Positions 11,815 to 22,680 of a stretch of DNA of 64,000 nucleotides are shown here, one piece after another; within the stretch, counting starts at the first letter, position 1, and each line of letters starts with the position of its first letter. The stretch covers positions 40,752,001 to 40,816,000 of the forward strand of contig CP136895.1 of assembly GCA_034359265.1 (NCBI GenBank), read 5' to 3'. A program made the position numbers and the translations under genes. The stretch comes from Canna indica (Eukaryota > Streptophyta > Magnoliopsida > Zingiberales > Cannaceae). A model generated the notes under the pieces. That model was not told the DNA's origin. It saw only the letters and a list, made by a program, of their open reading frames with translations, and made no database searches.

Positions 11815-11819
11815 CCTTG

Positions 11820-14349
11820 AGTTGGCCTAAGGTTTTCAACCTTGGTCTCAATCTTAGTTTTGGTGATATAAAACATGGAACTAATATTTTCATTGAGAAA
11901 TATTTTCAGGTTCCATCTCGGTTAGCGCACAACATCCCCAATTGGTTAAATCGGAGAAATCGACAAGGGCGCTCATCAACGCTCGGGATTCTTTGGGAAG
12001 AATAGAGTTTAGGTTTAAGATGTCTAGAATAATTGTATTAATCCTCATTATGATGCAAATATCCCTAGGACATGAACCTAATCTATTACTAAGAGCTTCC
12101 AAGTCATAAATAATATTCTAGATGGTATATTGTAACATCCCAGAATATCCCGAAACATCCCGGATGGATATTCCGGAATAGCCCAAAACATCTCAGATGG
12201 ATATTCTGAAATAGCCCAGAAACTGTCTAGAATTCCCAAAATACCCCCAACTGCTCTATTTTGAATTTCTACCTGTTGAGCTTGTTGGAAACCGAGCCTC
12301 TACCTTGGGATCTCTATATAAGACCTCAAACTTGCATTTCAAGCCAACTAATGCTTCATTGAGTCAATCCTTCCTATTTGCTAAGCCTTCTAGAGCTATT
12401 CTTTGAGAAATCTCTAGTTCTCATGTGGAAACCTTGATTTGGCCTTCACACTTCATCAATTCATCTTCAAGGCATCAAGAGAAACTAGGATTTGGTTGTT
12501 GGAGCTAAGTATTGTTTTGATTGTTCATTTTCTCCATTTACTTGTGTATTTTGTTGGTTATTTTCTTGTATTTGAGTTTGTGATTGATCTAGTGTTGTAG
12601 GTCTTGAGATTTGTGATTGCCTTGGTGTTGAGGCTTAAATCCACCGGTGTAAACTTAGTTTACTAGGATTAGTGATTGTTGTCCTCAGGTGATGGTGAGG
12701 TGGGAGACTGCTCTTGGTAGGAAGGCAGAGACTTTCGGGCATGGAAGTGCCTTCGGTATGAGGGTGAGATTTTCGGGTGTGGAAGTGCCCTCGGTGTGAG
12801 TGTGTAGACTTTTCGAGGAAAATTCCTCATTGTAAGGAAACATTCATAATCCAGTAAAGTTAAGTTTGGGGTCGAACCACTATAAATCAAAGTGTTAGCA
12901 TTATTTACTTTGTGTATTGAATTACTTATTATTTATCTTGTAAGTGAAATGACCTACACTAGAGGGTGGGTGAATAGTGTGTTAACTAAACTTAAGCCAA
13001 ATTCGATTTTAATTATTTTCTTGATTACTTAGGGAAGTGCTCAATTTAACTAGATGAATATGAAAGCGAGTAAATAACACAAGTAATCAAAACATAATAT
13101 AAGCAATACAAACAAGATAGATTTATAGTGGTTCGGCCCCAATGCCTACTCCACTACCTAAGCACACCCACTTAGGATTTCCAACTTAGCTTTACTAGAT
13201 TATAATTTTTTCCTTACACTTGAGGACTTTTCCTCGGAGAATCTCCGCTCTCACACCAAGACACTTTCACACCTGAAAGTCTGACTTCTCATCGAGAGCA
13301 CTCTCCCACCTCAAACCCTAAAGGACAACGAGAACTAATCCTAGTAAACTAAGTACACCGGTGGACTTATGCCTCTGCACCAAGGCAACCACCAAACTCA
13401 AGATCTACCCACTAGATCTTTACACACTTGAGTAGCAACAAAATAAGCACCAAAAATACAAGTAAATGAGACAAATAATAAATAATACAAACTTAGCTGT
13501 CAACCAAGAAGTCCTAGCTCCTCTTGATGCCTTGATGATGAAACAATTGAAGGTTAAAGGCAAGATCAAGGGTTTTTGTCTCCAAGCTAGGGTTTACTAA
13601 AAGGATAGCTCAATCAAGGATCTTGGATGTTAAAAGATGTCTCATGAAGTGTTAGTTGGCTTGGAAGGCAAGTTTGGGGTCTTATATAAATATCCCAATG
13701 GTAGAAGCTCGGTTTCAAACAAGCTCAACGGGTACAAATTTAAAATAGAGCCGTTGGGAGCATTCTGGAAATTCTGAAAAGTTTGATTAGTTGATTCTGA
13801 GAATACTTGCAGAGTACCGATACTTTCCAAGCTATTCTGAATTAAATGTCAATCCGGGTTATTCCGGTTTGTTCATCCAAGTTGTTACGGGTTGTTACAA
13901 CATCCCATCCGGAATGTTGTTTATGATTTGGTAACTCTTGGCAATTGATTAGGTTTATGTCCTATGAATATTTGCATTATAATGAGGATTAATACAATCA
14001 TTCTAGACACCCTAAACCTAAACTCTATTTTTCCCGACGAATCCGAGCGCATCGATCAACGTCCTTCCGATTCACCAATTTTTTGATATTTCCGATCGAG
14101 AACGTTGTGCGCCAACCGATATGGAACCTGAAAATATTTCTTCATGAAAACATTAGTTCCATGTTTGTTATCATCAAAAACTGAGATTAAGACCAAGGTT
14201 GAAAACCTTAGGCCAATATATCTTGCTTCCACTTGCTAGTAAATTGTAATTTGCCTAACTCATCAAGAAATGTTTAAAACCAGAATTAGGGTAAAGATTT
14301 AGTTAACACACTATTCACCCCCCCGCTAGTGTTGGCAATTTCACTTACA
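11820..14349 (-). mobile_element. Outer solo LTR (Sirevirus-like family), minus strand
   Basis: A single LTR inserted in the Copia polymerase, with a perfect 5-bp target duplication ccttg at 11815-11819 and 14350-14354. On the minus strand it starts TGTAAGTGAAATTGCC (14349) and ends ...CCTTAGGCCAACT (11820; the canonical final A is mutated). Removing the inner LTR and its duplication leaves about 1246 bp. That agrees with the 1264-bp LTR at 38591-39854. Solo LTRs arise by recombination between the two LTRs of a full element. It carries the widespread block gtggttcggcccc near its middle. Confidence 0.85.
12940..14218 (+). mobile_element. Inner solo LTR of the same family, plus strand, nested in the outer one
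   Basis: It starts TGTAAGTGAAATGACC and ends CCTTAGGCCAATA (CA to TA change), 1279 bp. It is flanked by a perfect 5-bp duplication tatct at 12935-12939 and 14219-14223. It is oriented opposite to the LTR it interrupts, so 11820-12934 and about 13100-14218 form an imperfect inverted repeat with arms of about 1.1 kb. No coding sequence. Divergence between the two copies suggests distinct insertion events from related parents. Confidence 0.85.
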
Positions 14350-14354
14350 CCTTG

Positions 14355-15062
14355 TAGGTAGCACAAAATCTATTTAACCGCCTCCTAATGTGCTTTTTCT
14401 GAATTTGCCATGTATCGGCTCACAACACCGACTGCATGTGCTATGTCTGAGCGGGTGCAAATCATGACGTACATGAGATTACCAACTGCACTTGCATAAG
14501 GTACTTGTGACATACCAATTCCTTCTTTTTCATCTTTCGGGCATAACATTTCTGACAATTTGAAGTGAGCGGCAAGATGTGTTTTGACTGATTTTGGTTC
14601 TTGTATGTCAAAACATTTAACCACCTGCTTTACATATGTATCTTGTGTTTTCTTGCTTTGCGATCGCGTTTTATCTCCACACTAAGGATTTTTCTTGCAG
14701 TCCCAAGGTCCTTCATGTCAAATTCTCCCTTAAGGTGTTTCTTAAGCTTGTCTATTTCGGTAATATCTTTTTCCTCAATAAACATATCATCAACATAAAG
14801 AAGTAGATAAATCATAGAAATAATTGATTTCTTTAAGTAAACACAACTATCAAAAGATGATCTATTGAAACCGATATTGAGCATAAACTGACCAAACCTC
14901 TTATACCATTGTCTGGGAGATTGCTTGAGGCCATATTGTGACTTCTTTAGGAGGCAGACATGATCAACTTTGTTTTCTCTTCAAACCCTTCTGGTTGTGT
15001 CATATAGATTTGTTTTTCTAAGTCACCGTGTAGGAAACCCTTCTGCTAGAGCATAAGTAGTA
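14355..15062 (-). pseudogene. Copia reverse transcriptase fragment (internally deleted)
   Basis: Minus strand in several frames: FLHGDLEKQIYMTQPEGFEE, then VCLLKKSQYGLKQSPRQWYK, SFDSCVYLKK, the catalytic-site block LLLYVDDM (about 14780-14800), FDMKDLGTARKILSVEI, and SQVPYASAVGNLMYVM...RYMANSEKAH. After this two stops replace Trp codons (H*EAVK*ILCYLQG). The first part of the domain, with the first catalytic aspartate region, is missing: at about 15060 the linker ending RPTPRYANI runs straight into FLHGDL-type sequence. Non-functional. Confidence 0.85.
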
Positions 15063-15499
15063 ATATTTGCATACCTAGGAGTAGGACGTGATACTCACCT
15101 AAGTCGGTTGAGGGCTATGGAATAAGGATGCTCCTCCTCAACTTGATATTGCTCCTCCTCGACCCGGTGTGGTTCCTCCTAGACTTGAACATGTTCTTCA
15201 GTGGTCTATTCTGATGAAGCACTATTATTGGCTTTTGTGAAAGATGATCGAGGTGCGAGTGTAGGGAGCCAGAATTTTTGGGTGGCAAGCTGAGGTGGTG
15301 TTTCTTCTTGCAGTACTGGAGATGTAGGTTCCTCATAGTCCTCCTTTCCTTTGTCATCCTTTTTCAATTTTTAGAGTACATGTTCATCAAATATTACATC
15401 TCTATGTATTTCTGCTTTACAATCATTTAGACTCCATACTTTATAGTCTTTCACTCCATTAAGGTATCCTAGGAAAATACATTTCTTTGATCTAGGTTC
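15063..15499 (-). pseudogene. Linker between Copia integrase and reverse transcriptase
   Basis: Low-complexity acidic and Pro/Ser/Glu-rich coding remnant on the minus strand (EEHEEPTSPVLQ, SRPTPRYANI). This linker is typical between integrase and reverse transcriptase in Copia polyproteins. Frameshifts break it. The RPTPRY motif marks its C-terminal edge. Confidence 0.65.
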
Positions 15500-16079
15500 T
15501 TATTTTCCTTCATTCACCCTAACATAGACAATGCTCCCAAAAATTTTGAGGTGATCATAAGAAGCTGGCAACCCGATCCATTTTTCCTCAGGCATCTTGA
15601 ATTCAATTGATGAAGACGGAGATCGATTGATTAGGTAGCAGACGGAGGATGAAACCTCTGCCAAAAAACTTTTAGAAATTAGGTTAGCATTAGAAAGCAT
15701 ACATCGTACCCTTTCAATGATGGTGCAGTTCATCATTTCTGCTACTCCATTCTACTGAGGTGTGTGGGGAATTGTGTGATGTCGTATGATCCCTTCGTTG
15801 GAGCAAAAGTCTTTAAATTCTTCACTGCAAAAAATTCTAGGCCATGGTCGGTTCGTAGGGTCTGAACATATCTACCGGTTTGCTTCTCGATCATTTCCTT
15901 CCAGGACTAAAATTTAGAGAATACATCAAATTTATTTTTAATAAAATATGCCCATACCTTCCTGGAGTAATCATCAATAAATGTGAGCATGTATCGAGTT
16001 CCTACTTGTGATTCAACCGGTGAAGGTCAAAGTGGATGTAGTCCAATTTTCCTTTAGCATAGTGTTGCCTTGTGGAGAA
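15500..16079 (-). pseudogene. Copia integrase core fragment
   Basis: Minus strand, frames broken by stops. Recognisable in order: YFLTFIDDYSRK-like block (degenerate) near 15970, WKEMIEKQTGRYVQTLRTDH near 15870, MNCTIIERVRCMLSNANL near 15720, CYLINRSPSSSIEF, and LKIFGSIVYVRV at about 15540. It is cut at about 16079 and lacks the N-terminal zinc-binding part. Beyond the cut, 16080-16216 is unassigned. Confidence 0.8.
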
Positions 16080-16216
16080 CTCGATCACGGATTTGGTTTA
16101 CGGACACGATAGGAAAGTTGTTTCCTATAGGAATGAATACGCGAGGGAGGAGTGCCTCGGTAACCCTAATTTGTAGGGATTAGCACATGATAATATTTCA
16201 TGTAGTTGATTAAATT
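16080..16216. other. Unassigned short segment between Copia and Gypsy remnants
   Basis: 137 bp with no recognised feature. Its last bases (gtagttgattaaat) match, in reverse complement, the first bases after the plus-strand LTR at 21858 (atttaattaactac). The two opposite LTRs therefore have matching outer flanks. Confidence 0.5.
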
Positions 16217-18449
16217 TGTCACACCCCAATACAAAGGCGTAATTGGCCAGAGTACTACCGGTACCCCGAAGCCTAGTCCAACAACAAAGTTATAAGATAC
16301 GAAATTTGGACAATATAAGAGTCTACATTCTTACTATAACGTAAATGACTACAAAGTTCCAACTCAAAATCCATAAGAAAACTAATAGTCCCAAATGTTC
16401 AGCCCCAATTAAAATAAATCAACGATTACTTGAGTTCAATACAGAATTATAGGATTTAAATGTCCATTTACAAAAAAAATATATGGAAAATGAAAATGAC
16501 TCAACCACTCAAACCCAACTCTTGACTACGACGTGCCACGAGATCGACTGTCCCTGACGCCCCAACTGCGCTACGGCACTCCAGTACCTGTCTGATTTCG
16601 CCCATGTGCTGCAAGATGGTGAAAAATAGTAAGTCCAACTAGGACTTAGTGAGTGACAAAATTCCTTCAGCCATGTTCAATAAATACAAGCCAACAGATG
16701 AACATGAGTAGGTAGTAACGTAATGTTTAGTAAACAAAGTGAAAGCTCCAAAGAAAAACAGATACACTCCATATAACCATGCATTTATCTGAGCAACAAT
16801 TTAGTAAGGGCATATCAACAATACTTAACATGAAATAAACAATAACGAAATCATTCCACTATTCATGCAAGCCACTCGAGTCGATCGTCAGCGTGGCAGT
16901 GCTGACGAGCTTCCCGGTCCAAGGACCCGTCGGTCAGGGACCCGTCGATCCGATCATCTAGAGACCCGTCGGTCTATGAGTCAGGCGCTGATCACCTTTG
17001 TCTCAGTGTTTTCCCCGCTCTGCCACCCGGGTCGGTCGTTAGTGTGGCGGCTGAGGAGCTTCCTGGTCCACATCCACATGCACAGTCAGGTATCTACAAC
17101 CAAGCTATAGTATATGCGTACAACCATACAATGAGTTGAATGTGCATATTTACCTGCCTAAACCCCATCTCTCCCATCCAAGAACCATGTTACTACCAAC
17201 ACACCATATGGACCTAATGTATAACCAATTAACATCTATCAAATATGATATACTAGCATTGATCACACTATCGAGTCTGCCTTCCAATTGGATCTACCCC
17301 ACTTCTCTACCCCCGGAAACATCCATAGGGAGTTTTAGCTACACAAGAAGTACTTGAGATAATGACAGTACTATCTATTTGAGTTCGAACAAGCACACAT
17401 TTCATTTTGCTATGTTATCCACCAATTCGAACAACATCATGCATAATGAAATATAATGAATACCTACCTCACATCTTCATCCACAAAATACGTATCCAAC
17501 TTCCGGTTCACCCAATTCATTTAAAGAAATACAGGGTACATTCTATAGAGTAAATAATGAATGTGAACAATACCTAATATGCACACTGTTAATAATGAAA
17601 TTGAACGGCAGATAGCAGCATAGAATCGGCTGAACACAGATCACCATTCCATAGAATATATATTCAAGTTGCAATCCACCAATTCACGGAAAAAAAAAAC
17701 CAAGTATTTATGCTGTTAACCACCATGTGAACAATAGATAGCGAAGAGAAATTAACCAGCACAGATCCAATTTCATCTACCGAACACAAATCAAAACCCC
17801 TGTCCGCCAATTCATCAAAGCAAAACAGAGCATCTACTCGGTTAGAAATCAGTAGGCAACACAATGAATTCACAAACCATTTCAGCATCATACCAGAATC
17901 ATCGATCGATCCGCACCAGAACACAAGGAACAATGCGAAGGAATCCGAAAGCAATGATTCGAAAAAAAACATGGAAACGACAGCTTGAATCCATGAACAC
18001 AGTAGGAGGAGGATTAGCCACTCACCGCGAAAGGAGGAACGAGTGAGTTTCAACCGCTGCCGCGGCCGAGATCCGCTCTTCCCCCTCTTGCGCTGCTCCT
18101 TCTAGGTCACGGGTCGCGCGATTTCGATCGCCTAGCCGTGGCCCGCCCGTTTTATAACTTGGGGTTAATTTTAACCCCAAATTACTTTTTTTACCCTCTC
18201 CCTTATTTATTTATACCAAGCCTAATTTAGACCAATTTAAGTCCAATTTGAACCTAAATCGAACCGCCATGTTCGTTTTGAAATCCGGGATTGCAGAAAT
18301 GATAGATGCAAATTTATTTATTTATATTTATATATTTTTCCAAGCCTTACCCGAAATTTCTCGATACTCAGCTAATTCACTCGCCTTACGTCCTCGGATC
18401 CTGTTACGAAGCCAACTGAATAACATTAATAGAAAATTTCGGTTATAAC
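16217..18449 (-). repeat. 3' LTR of a minus-strand Gypsy (chromovirus) fragment
   Basis: On the minus strand it begins TGTTATAACCGAAATTTTC and ends ...GGGGTGTGACA, 2233 bp with TG...CA ends. It directly follows a purine-rich tract (cattaagggcggtagat on the minus strand) and the end of an integrase frame. It contains a short repeated motif gacccgtcggtc around 16921-16975 and a GC-rich block near 18060-18150. Frames at 17664-18053 on both strands have no recognised domain and are not called. Confidence 0.8.
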
Positions 18450-18519
18450 AATCTACCGCCCTTAATGAAAATTTGTCCCTGATTTTTTTTCAAAAGAAAC
18501 TCACCACGATATCAAAAAG

Positions 18520-19163
18520 ATGGGGATATTTTTCCTTCATTTCTTGCTCAATTTCCTAGGTGGCTTCCTGACCAGAGTGATGCTCCCAGCGAACCTTCAC
18601 CAAGGGAACCTCTCGAGATCTCAGCTTCCTTGTCTGCTTGTCCAAAATTGCAACTAGCTTTTCTTCATATGAGACTGCCGGGTAAATCTCTACTGCAGCC
18701 ACGTTGAGAACATGAGATTCATCTCGAACGTACCGCTTTAACATGGACACATGGAAGACGGGATGAACTCTGTCCATGCTGGGCGGTAATGCCAGTTCAT
18801 AAGCCACCACGCCTCTACGCCGCAGGATAGGGAAATGCCCGATAAATCTGGGGTTCAATTTTCCTCTTCTCCCAAAACAAACAACTCTCTTCATATGGAA
18901 CACCTTTAGGAAGACCATATCTCCCTCCTGAAACTCCAAATCTCAAGCTTTACCATCTGCATACATTTTTTGACGACTCTGTGCTGCCAGAAGTCGTTCC
19001 TTAATCTGCTTCACTTTCTCAACTGCCTCATGAACCAGATCTGGACCTATCATTTGAGACTCACCAGCCTCGAACCATCCCACGGGTGATCTGCATCTTC
19101 GCCTATACAAAGCTTCAAACGGTGCCATACCGATGCTACTTTGGTAGCTATTATTGTAGGCGA
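18520..19163 (-). pseudogene. Gypsy integrase C-terminus with chromodomain-like tail
   Basis: Minus strand: AYNNSYQSSIGMAPFEALY, CRSPVGWFEAGE, a Lys/Arg-rich helix ending KMYADGKA, a frameshift at about 18940, then EFQEGDMVFLKV, KLNPRFIGHFPILRRRGVVA, VHPVFHVSMLKRYV and a tail LVKVRWEHHSGQEAT*EIEQEM. The tail is the chromodomain remnant that assigns it to a Tekay/Del-like chromovirus. One stop replaces the conserved Trp. The rest of pol is missing: at about 19161 the sequence switches to an LTR in opposite orientation. Confidence 0.85.
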
Positions 19164-19719
19164 TCGAATTTTCGTGAGTTCGTCGATTGCGATCGGGGGA
19201 AGATCCTGCGCGTCTTTTCCTTCCATTTTCTATCCGTTTGGTGAGTGGATTTAGACCTTCTTTTCCCCAATTCTTGATTCATGTAGCTGTTCTCATGTCT
19301 CAGGGTTTTTCGTCAAATTTTTTTGATGCGTTTTCTCGTATCGGATCGGAAGTCGGATCGGTCATTTCTTGATTGAACCATGTTGTTTACACCCTTTTTG
19401 AGAATAAAATAGTCTTTTTTATTTTTCCCCTTTATTGTGTAGCCTACTGGTCGGCTCCGGCCACGTCGAGAGGTGGCAACCGATGAGGCATCGCGGCGGC
19501 AGTGGCACCGACGAGGTGCTGCGGAGGCAACGACGCCCGGCGTGGCGTCGTTGCCACGCGTAGGCAGTTGTGCCGCGCAAGGCATTGTCACCGCCGCGTG
19601 GTAGCGGCGGGGCGTCGGTAGGCGCCGGTGTCGGCGTCAGCGCCAGTGTTGCTGGTGGCCTGGTCGGCTGAGGAAGGGCGGCGGCGGCGATTGGAGGATG
19701 AGGCTGAGATGGCTGGGAA

Positions 19720-20245
19720 CCCTAGATTTTGTGTGAGGGAGATGAGATAAAATGGTGGGCTGAGATTGATTTGGGTGAGATGAAGGGCTGGATTGAATTG
19801 GTTGAGATGAATGGCAAAGATTTGACTTGTGTAGATGTAAGGCTTAGATTGCATCATGTAGATGGAAGGATGAGATTGCATCTTGATAGATGTAAGGTTA
19901 TGATTGCATCATGTAGATGGAGAGCTGTGATTGCATTTGGATAGATGTAAGGCTGAGATTTCATCATGTTGATGGAAGGCTAAGATTGCATCATGTAGAT
20001 GGAAGGCTGGGATTGCATCAGGATAGATGTAAGGCTGTGGATACATCATGTTAGATGTAAGACTGTGATTGCATCATGTTAGATGGAAGGTTGAGATTGC
20101 ATCGGGTTAGATGGAGGGCTGCGATTGCATCATGTTAGGTGGAAGGCTGAGATTTCATCAGATTAGATGGAGGCTGTGATTACATCATATAGATGAAAGA
20201 CTATGATTTGATCCTGTTTAGATGAAGGCTGAGATTTCATTATTG
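19720..20245 (+). repeat. 27-28-bp minisatellite inside the LTR
   Basis: About 17-18 degenerate units of the form gattgcatcatgtagatgga plus aggctga. Units vary between 27 and 29 bp and differ at several positions each. A short + strand frame (19729-19944) runs through part of it but is a by-product of the repeat. The matching LTR at 16217-18449 has no comparable array. Confidence 0.85.
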
Positions 20246-20894
20246 ATTTATTTGAATTGTAGCACCGTTATATTCATTCGTAACAGTGATTTATTAAAAA
20301 AATTTAAGATAATTCTTCTATTATTCTAAATAATTATTTAGAGGCCTTAAGATTAGCAAAAATATTCATATTATATATGAAATTTCACCTAATCGACATT
20401 CCGGATTCATTGGCGAGGTATGTTTCACCATCAGACCTTCAAATTTTGAAAATAGTAGGCGGACATCGCCTCATTTTGCGTGCTAAGCTGAAAAATCATA
20501 TTTTATATGTTTTTATGGTTCAATCTGATATGATTCATGGATATAGTAGTTAATGACGTGAATCTTATCCTAGATCATTGATTCCTATGTCGAGTTATTT
20601 TATCCTGTTGTTCCAGTTCATTAATTTGCAGTTAGAGTTTCTTTTTGCATTGCTTTCATGATACGTGTGCATCCTTTCTTACAGTGCTATAATTCTATTT
20701 TATGGTTGTTTATTTGTGCTGAGCATTCATGATTTATGAGCACTATTTCTACATATTTGTTTCTATGTGGTTGTGATGTATGGCAGGAGGAAGTGGAGGA
20801 TGAGGTATGCACTTGACATACCCTTTATTACTTGTTGATAGCACATCTTGTTTATGCTTATATATCTGTGTGTGTGGTGTTGTGATGTGCTTGT

Positions 20895-21105
20895 TGTATT
20901 TCCCAGAAGCCTCGCTGGTAAGGGAAGGGTATGCCCCAAAGAGACAGCGTTGGCCTTATTTCGGAAGTCCGGCTGGTGAGGGGAGATCATACCCCAAAGA
21001 GACAGTCCGGAGACCCGAGCAGGTGAGAGGAACGTATGCCCCAATAGGCTAGCTCGAAAGAGCTAGTGCCAATGAGGGGAGGGCATGCCCCAAAGAGACG
21101 GCACT
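20895..21105 (+). repeat. Imperfect repeats around ATGCCCCAAAGAGAC
   Basis: Four related copies of gaggggagggcatgccccaa plus agagac, each preceded by short variable sequence. They lie in the same plus-strand LTR, between the minisatellite and the LTR end. The repeats probably represent LTR sub-repeats, which are common in U3 regions. Confidence 0.65.
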
Positions 21106-21857
21106 GAGCTGGGTGGTAGTTCGGCGGCCACCCGTTTACCTACTCTATGCTATGTGGGACCGATGGGTCAGGGGAACATGCATATGATTGAGGTGTTGCA
21201 TTCATCCTATTTTATTGCAGTGGATATGCTTATACTTATTGATGGATGTGTTATTGATGCTTGTTCCTTCATTTTTAAAGATATTTTGTACTTATTGACG
21301 GATGTTGATTTCATGCATAGAGTTGTGGATATATTATTGTTGATTTCTTCTGACGTTGTTATTCATTATGTATCGGCTATTTGTGTTTTGGCATGCTGAT
21401 TGATTTGGTGAATTTAGGACTGATCTACTCACTAAGTCCTAGTTGGACTTACCCCTCATTACTGTTGTTTTGCAGCACCTGAGTTAGATCAGAGAGGTAT
21501 CGGGGTGCAGTAGCGTGACTAGTGGCGGCATGGCAGCGGGTCTCGTGACATGTCGTGATCGAGGAGGATACCTGAGTCATTTTAGTGTCTCTTGAGTTGT
21601 TGAGTCGTGTTGACTCGGGTTGTTGTTTCTGTATTTTATTTTTATTTTGGGAGTCTTGTTTATTTATTTGAACTCCTTTTTAATAACTTGTTCAGTGTAT
21701 TCATATTGAGTTTTGGTTGGTTTGATTCATGGTGTCATGTCTATTCTTTTCAAAAAAAAAAACTCCCACTGTTCAAGTTATTGTTGTGTTTGAGTTGGGT
21801 TAGGCTTCGGGGTACATGGCGTATCCTGGCCAGTCATACCAGATTTGGGGTGTGACA

Positions 21858-22227
21858 AATATTTAATTAACTACTTGACCGGGAATATATTTAATTATGA
21901 ATTAAATATAATTCAATTTTGAATCAAATATACATGGTGGGAAAATTAGTTTTCAACCATGAGCCTAATCGATTAATTAGGAATTAATTTATTTGGATAA
22001 ATTCTAATTAATAAGAATATAATTTATGGAGATAAATCATAAAATTAATAGATATATGATTTATGAGGATAAATCATAATTCTATTAATAAATAAGAAAT
22101 TGAATTATTTAAATAAACCACTTTCGTACCTTTTGGGGAATTAGTTTGTTTAGATAATTATCATTCTTATTTGTAGACTCTTAATTTGTGAAGATATATT
22201 AAAGTTTATATTTTATTGAATTTAAAC
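21858..22227. other. AT-rich unassigned sequence
   Basis: 370 bp, very AT-rich, containing two near-repeats of gataaatcataa around 22035-22070. No coding or clear transposon feature. It lies between the truncated Gypsy LTR and Copia LTR-family sequence. Confidence 0.4.
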
Positions 22228-22401
22228 GCATTGGAGTGGATAGGAGTGGATCCATAGGGGTGGATCACCAACTCAATCATACTCTCACTTCTTTTATAAA
22301 CAAAGTAGGCAACCCATAAGACACGATCATTACTCCACAAAGCTCAACCGCAAAGCTTAGTTATTACTCTATAAAAGAAGCTCAAGGAAACTCCTAGCTC
22401 T

Positions 22402-22680
22402 ATGATGACCATTAACTCCACCAAATGAATGAGCAAGGCCATAATGCAGTCCATGATGATCATTAACTCCACCAAATGAATGACCAAGGCCATAAAGCAG
22501 TCCATGATGACCATTAACTCCACCAAATGAATGAGCAAGGCCATAATGCAGTCCATGATGATCATTAACTCCACCAAATGAATGACCAAGGCCATAAAGC
22601 AGTCCATGATGACCATTAACTCCACCAAATGAATGACCAAGGCTATAAAGCAGTCCATGATGACCATAATTCCACTAAGC
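22402..22680 (-). repeat. 51-bp tandem repeat with alternating 102-bp order
   Basis: About 5.5 units of 51 bp containing tgatgaccattaactccacc. Two unit types alternate (gaccattaac...aaagc and gatcattaac...aatgc), giving a 102-bp higher-order period. Because 51 is divisible by three, the minus strand stays open as a 17-residue repeat (IMDCFMALVIHLVELM). This is not evidence of a gene. The related LTR at 56786-56890 has only about two units. Confidence 0.9.

Larger units (their letters stand above)
10360..16079 (-). mobile_element. Copia-superfamily retrotransposon, minus strand, 5' end missing, split by nested solo LTRs
   Basis: Reading leftwards on the minus strand: integrase core (about 16075-15380), a linker, reverse transcriptase (about 15060-14355), an interruption by solo LTRs (14349-11820), RNase H (11814-11304), a polypurine tract and a 3' LTR (11236-10360). 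The order PR-IN-RT-RH is the Copia order. Gag, protease and the 5' LTR are absent; the copy stops at about 16079 next to unrelated sequence. Several stops and frameshifts exist, and the N-terminal third of the reverse transcriptase is deleted. It is a dead copy that served as target for later insertions. Confidence 0.85.
19161..21857 (+). repeat. Gypsy LTR, plus strand, 5'-truncated
   Basis: It ends GGGGTGTGACA at 21857. It shares, in the opposite orientation, diagnostic blocks with 16217-18449, such as actcactaagtcctagttgg and ttttgcagcac. It is longer because of an internal minisatellite. The expected start (TGTTATAACC) is missing at 19161. No primer site follows 21857, so this is a truncated solo LTR and not a 5' LTR of a complete element. 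Confidence 0.75.

Noticed and set aside
17664..18053. 129-codon minus-strand frame, hydrophobic N-terminus
   Set aside because: Lies wholly inside a Gypsy LTR, where no protein is expected. The hydrophobic look comes from T-rich sequence.
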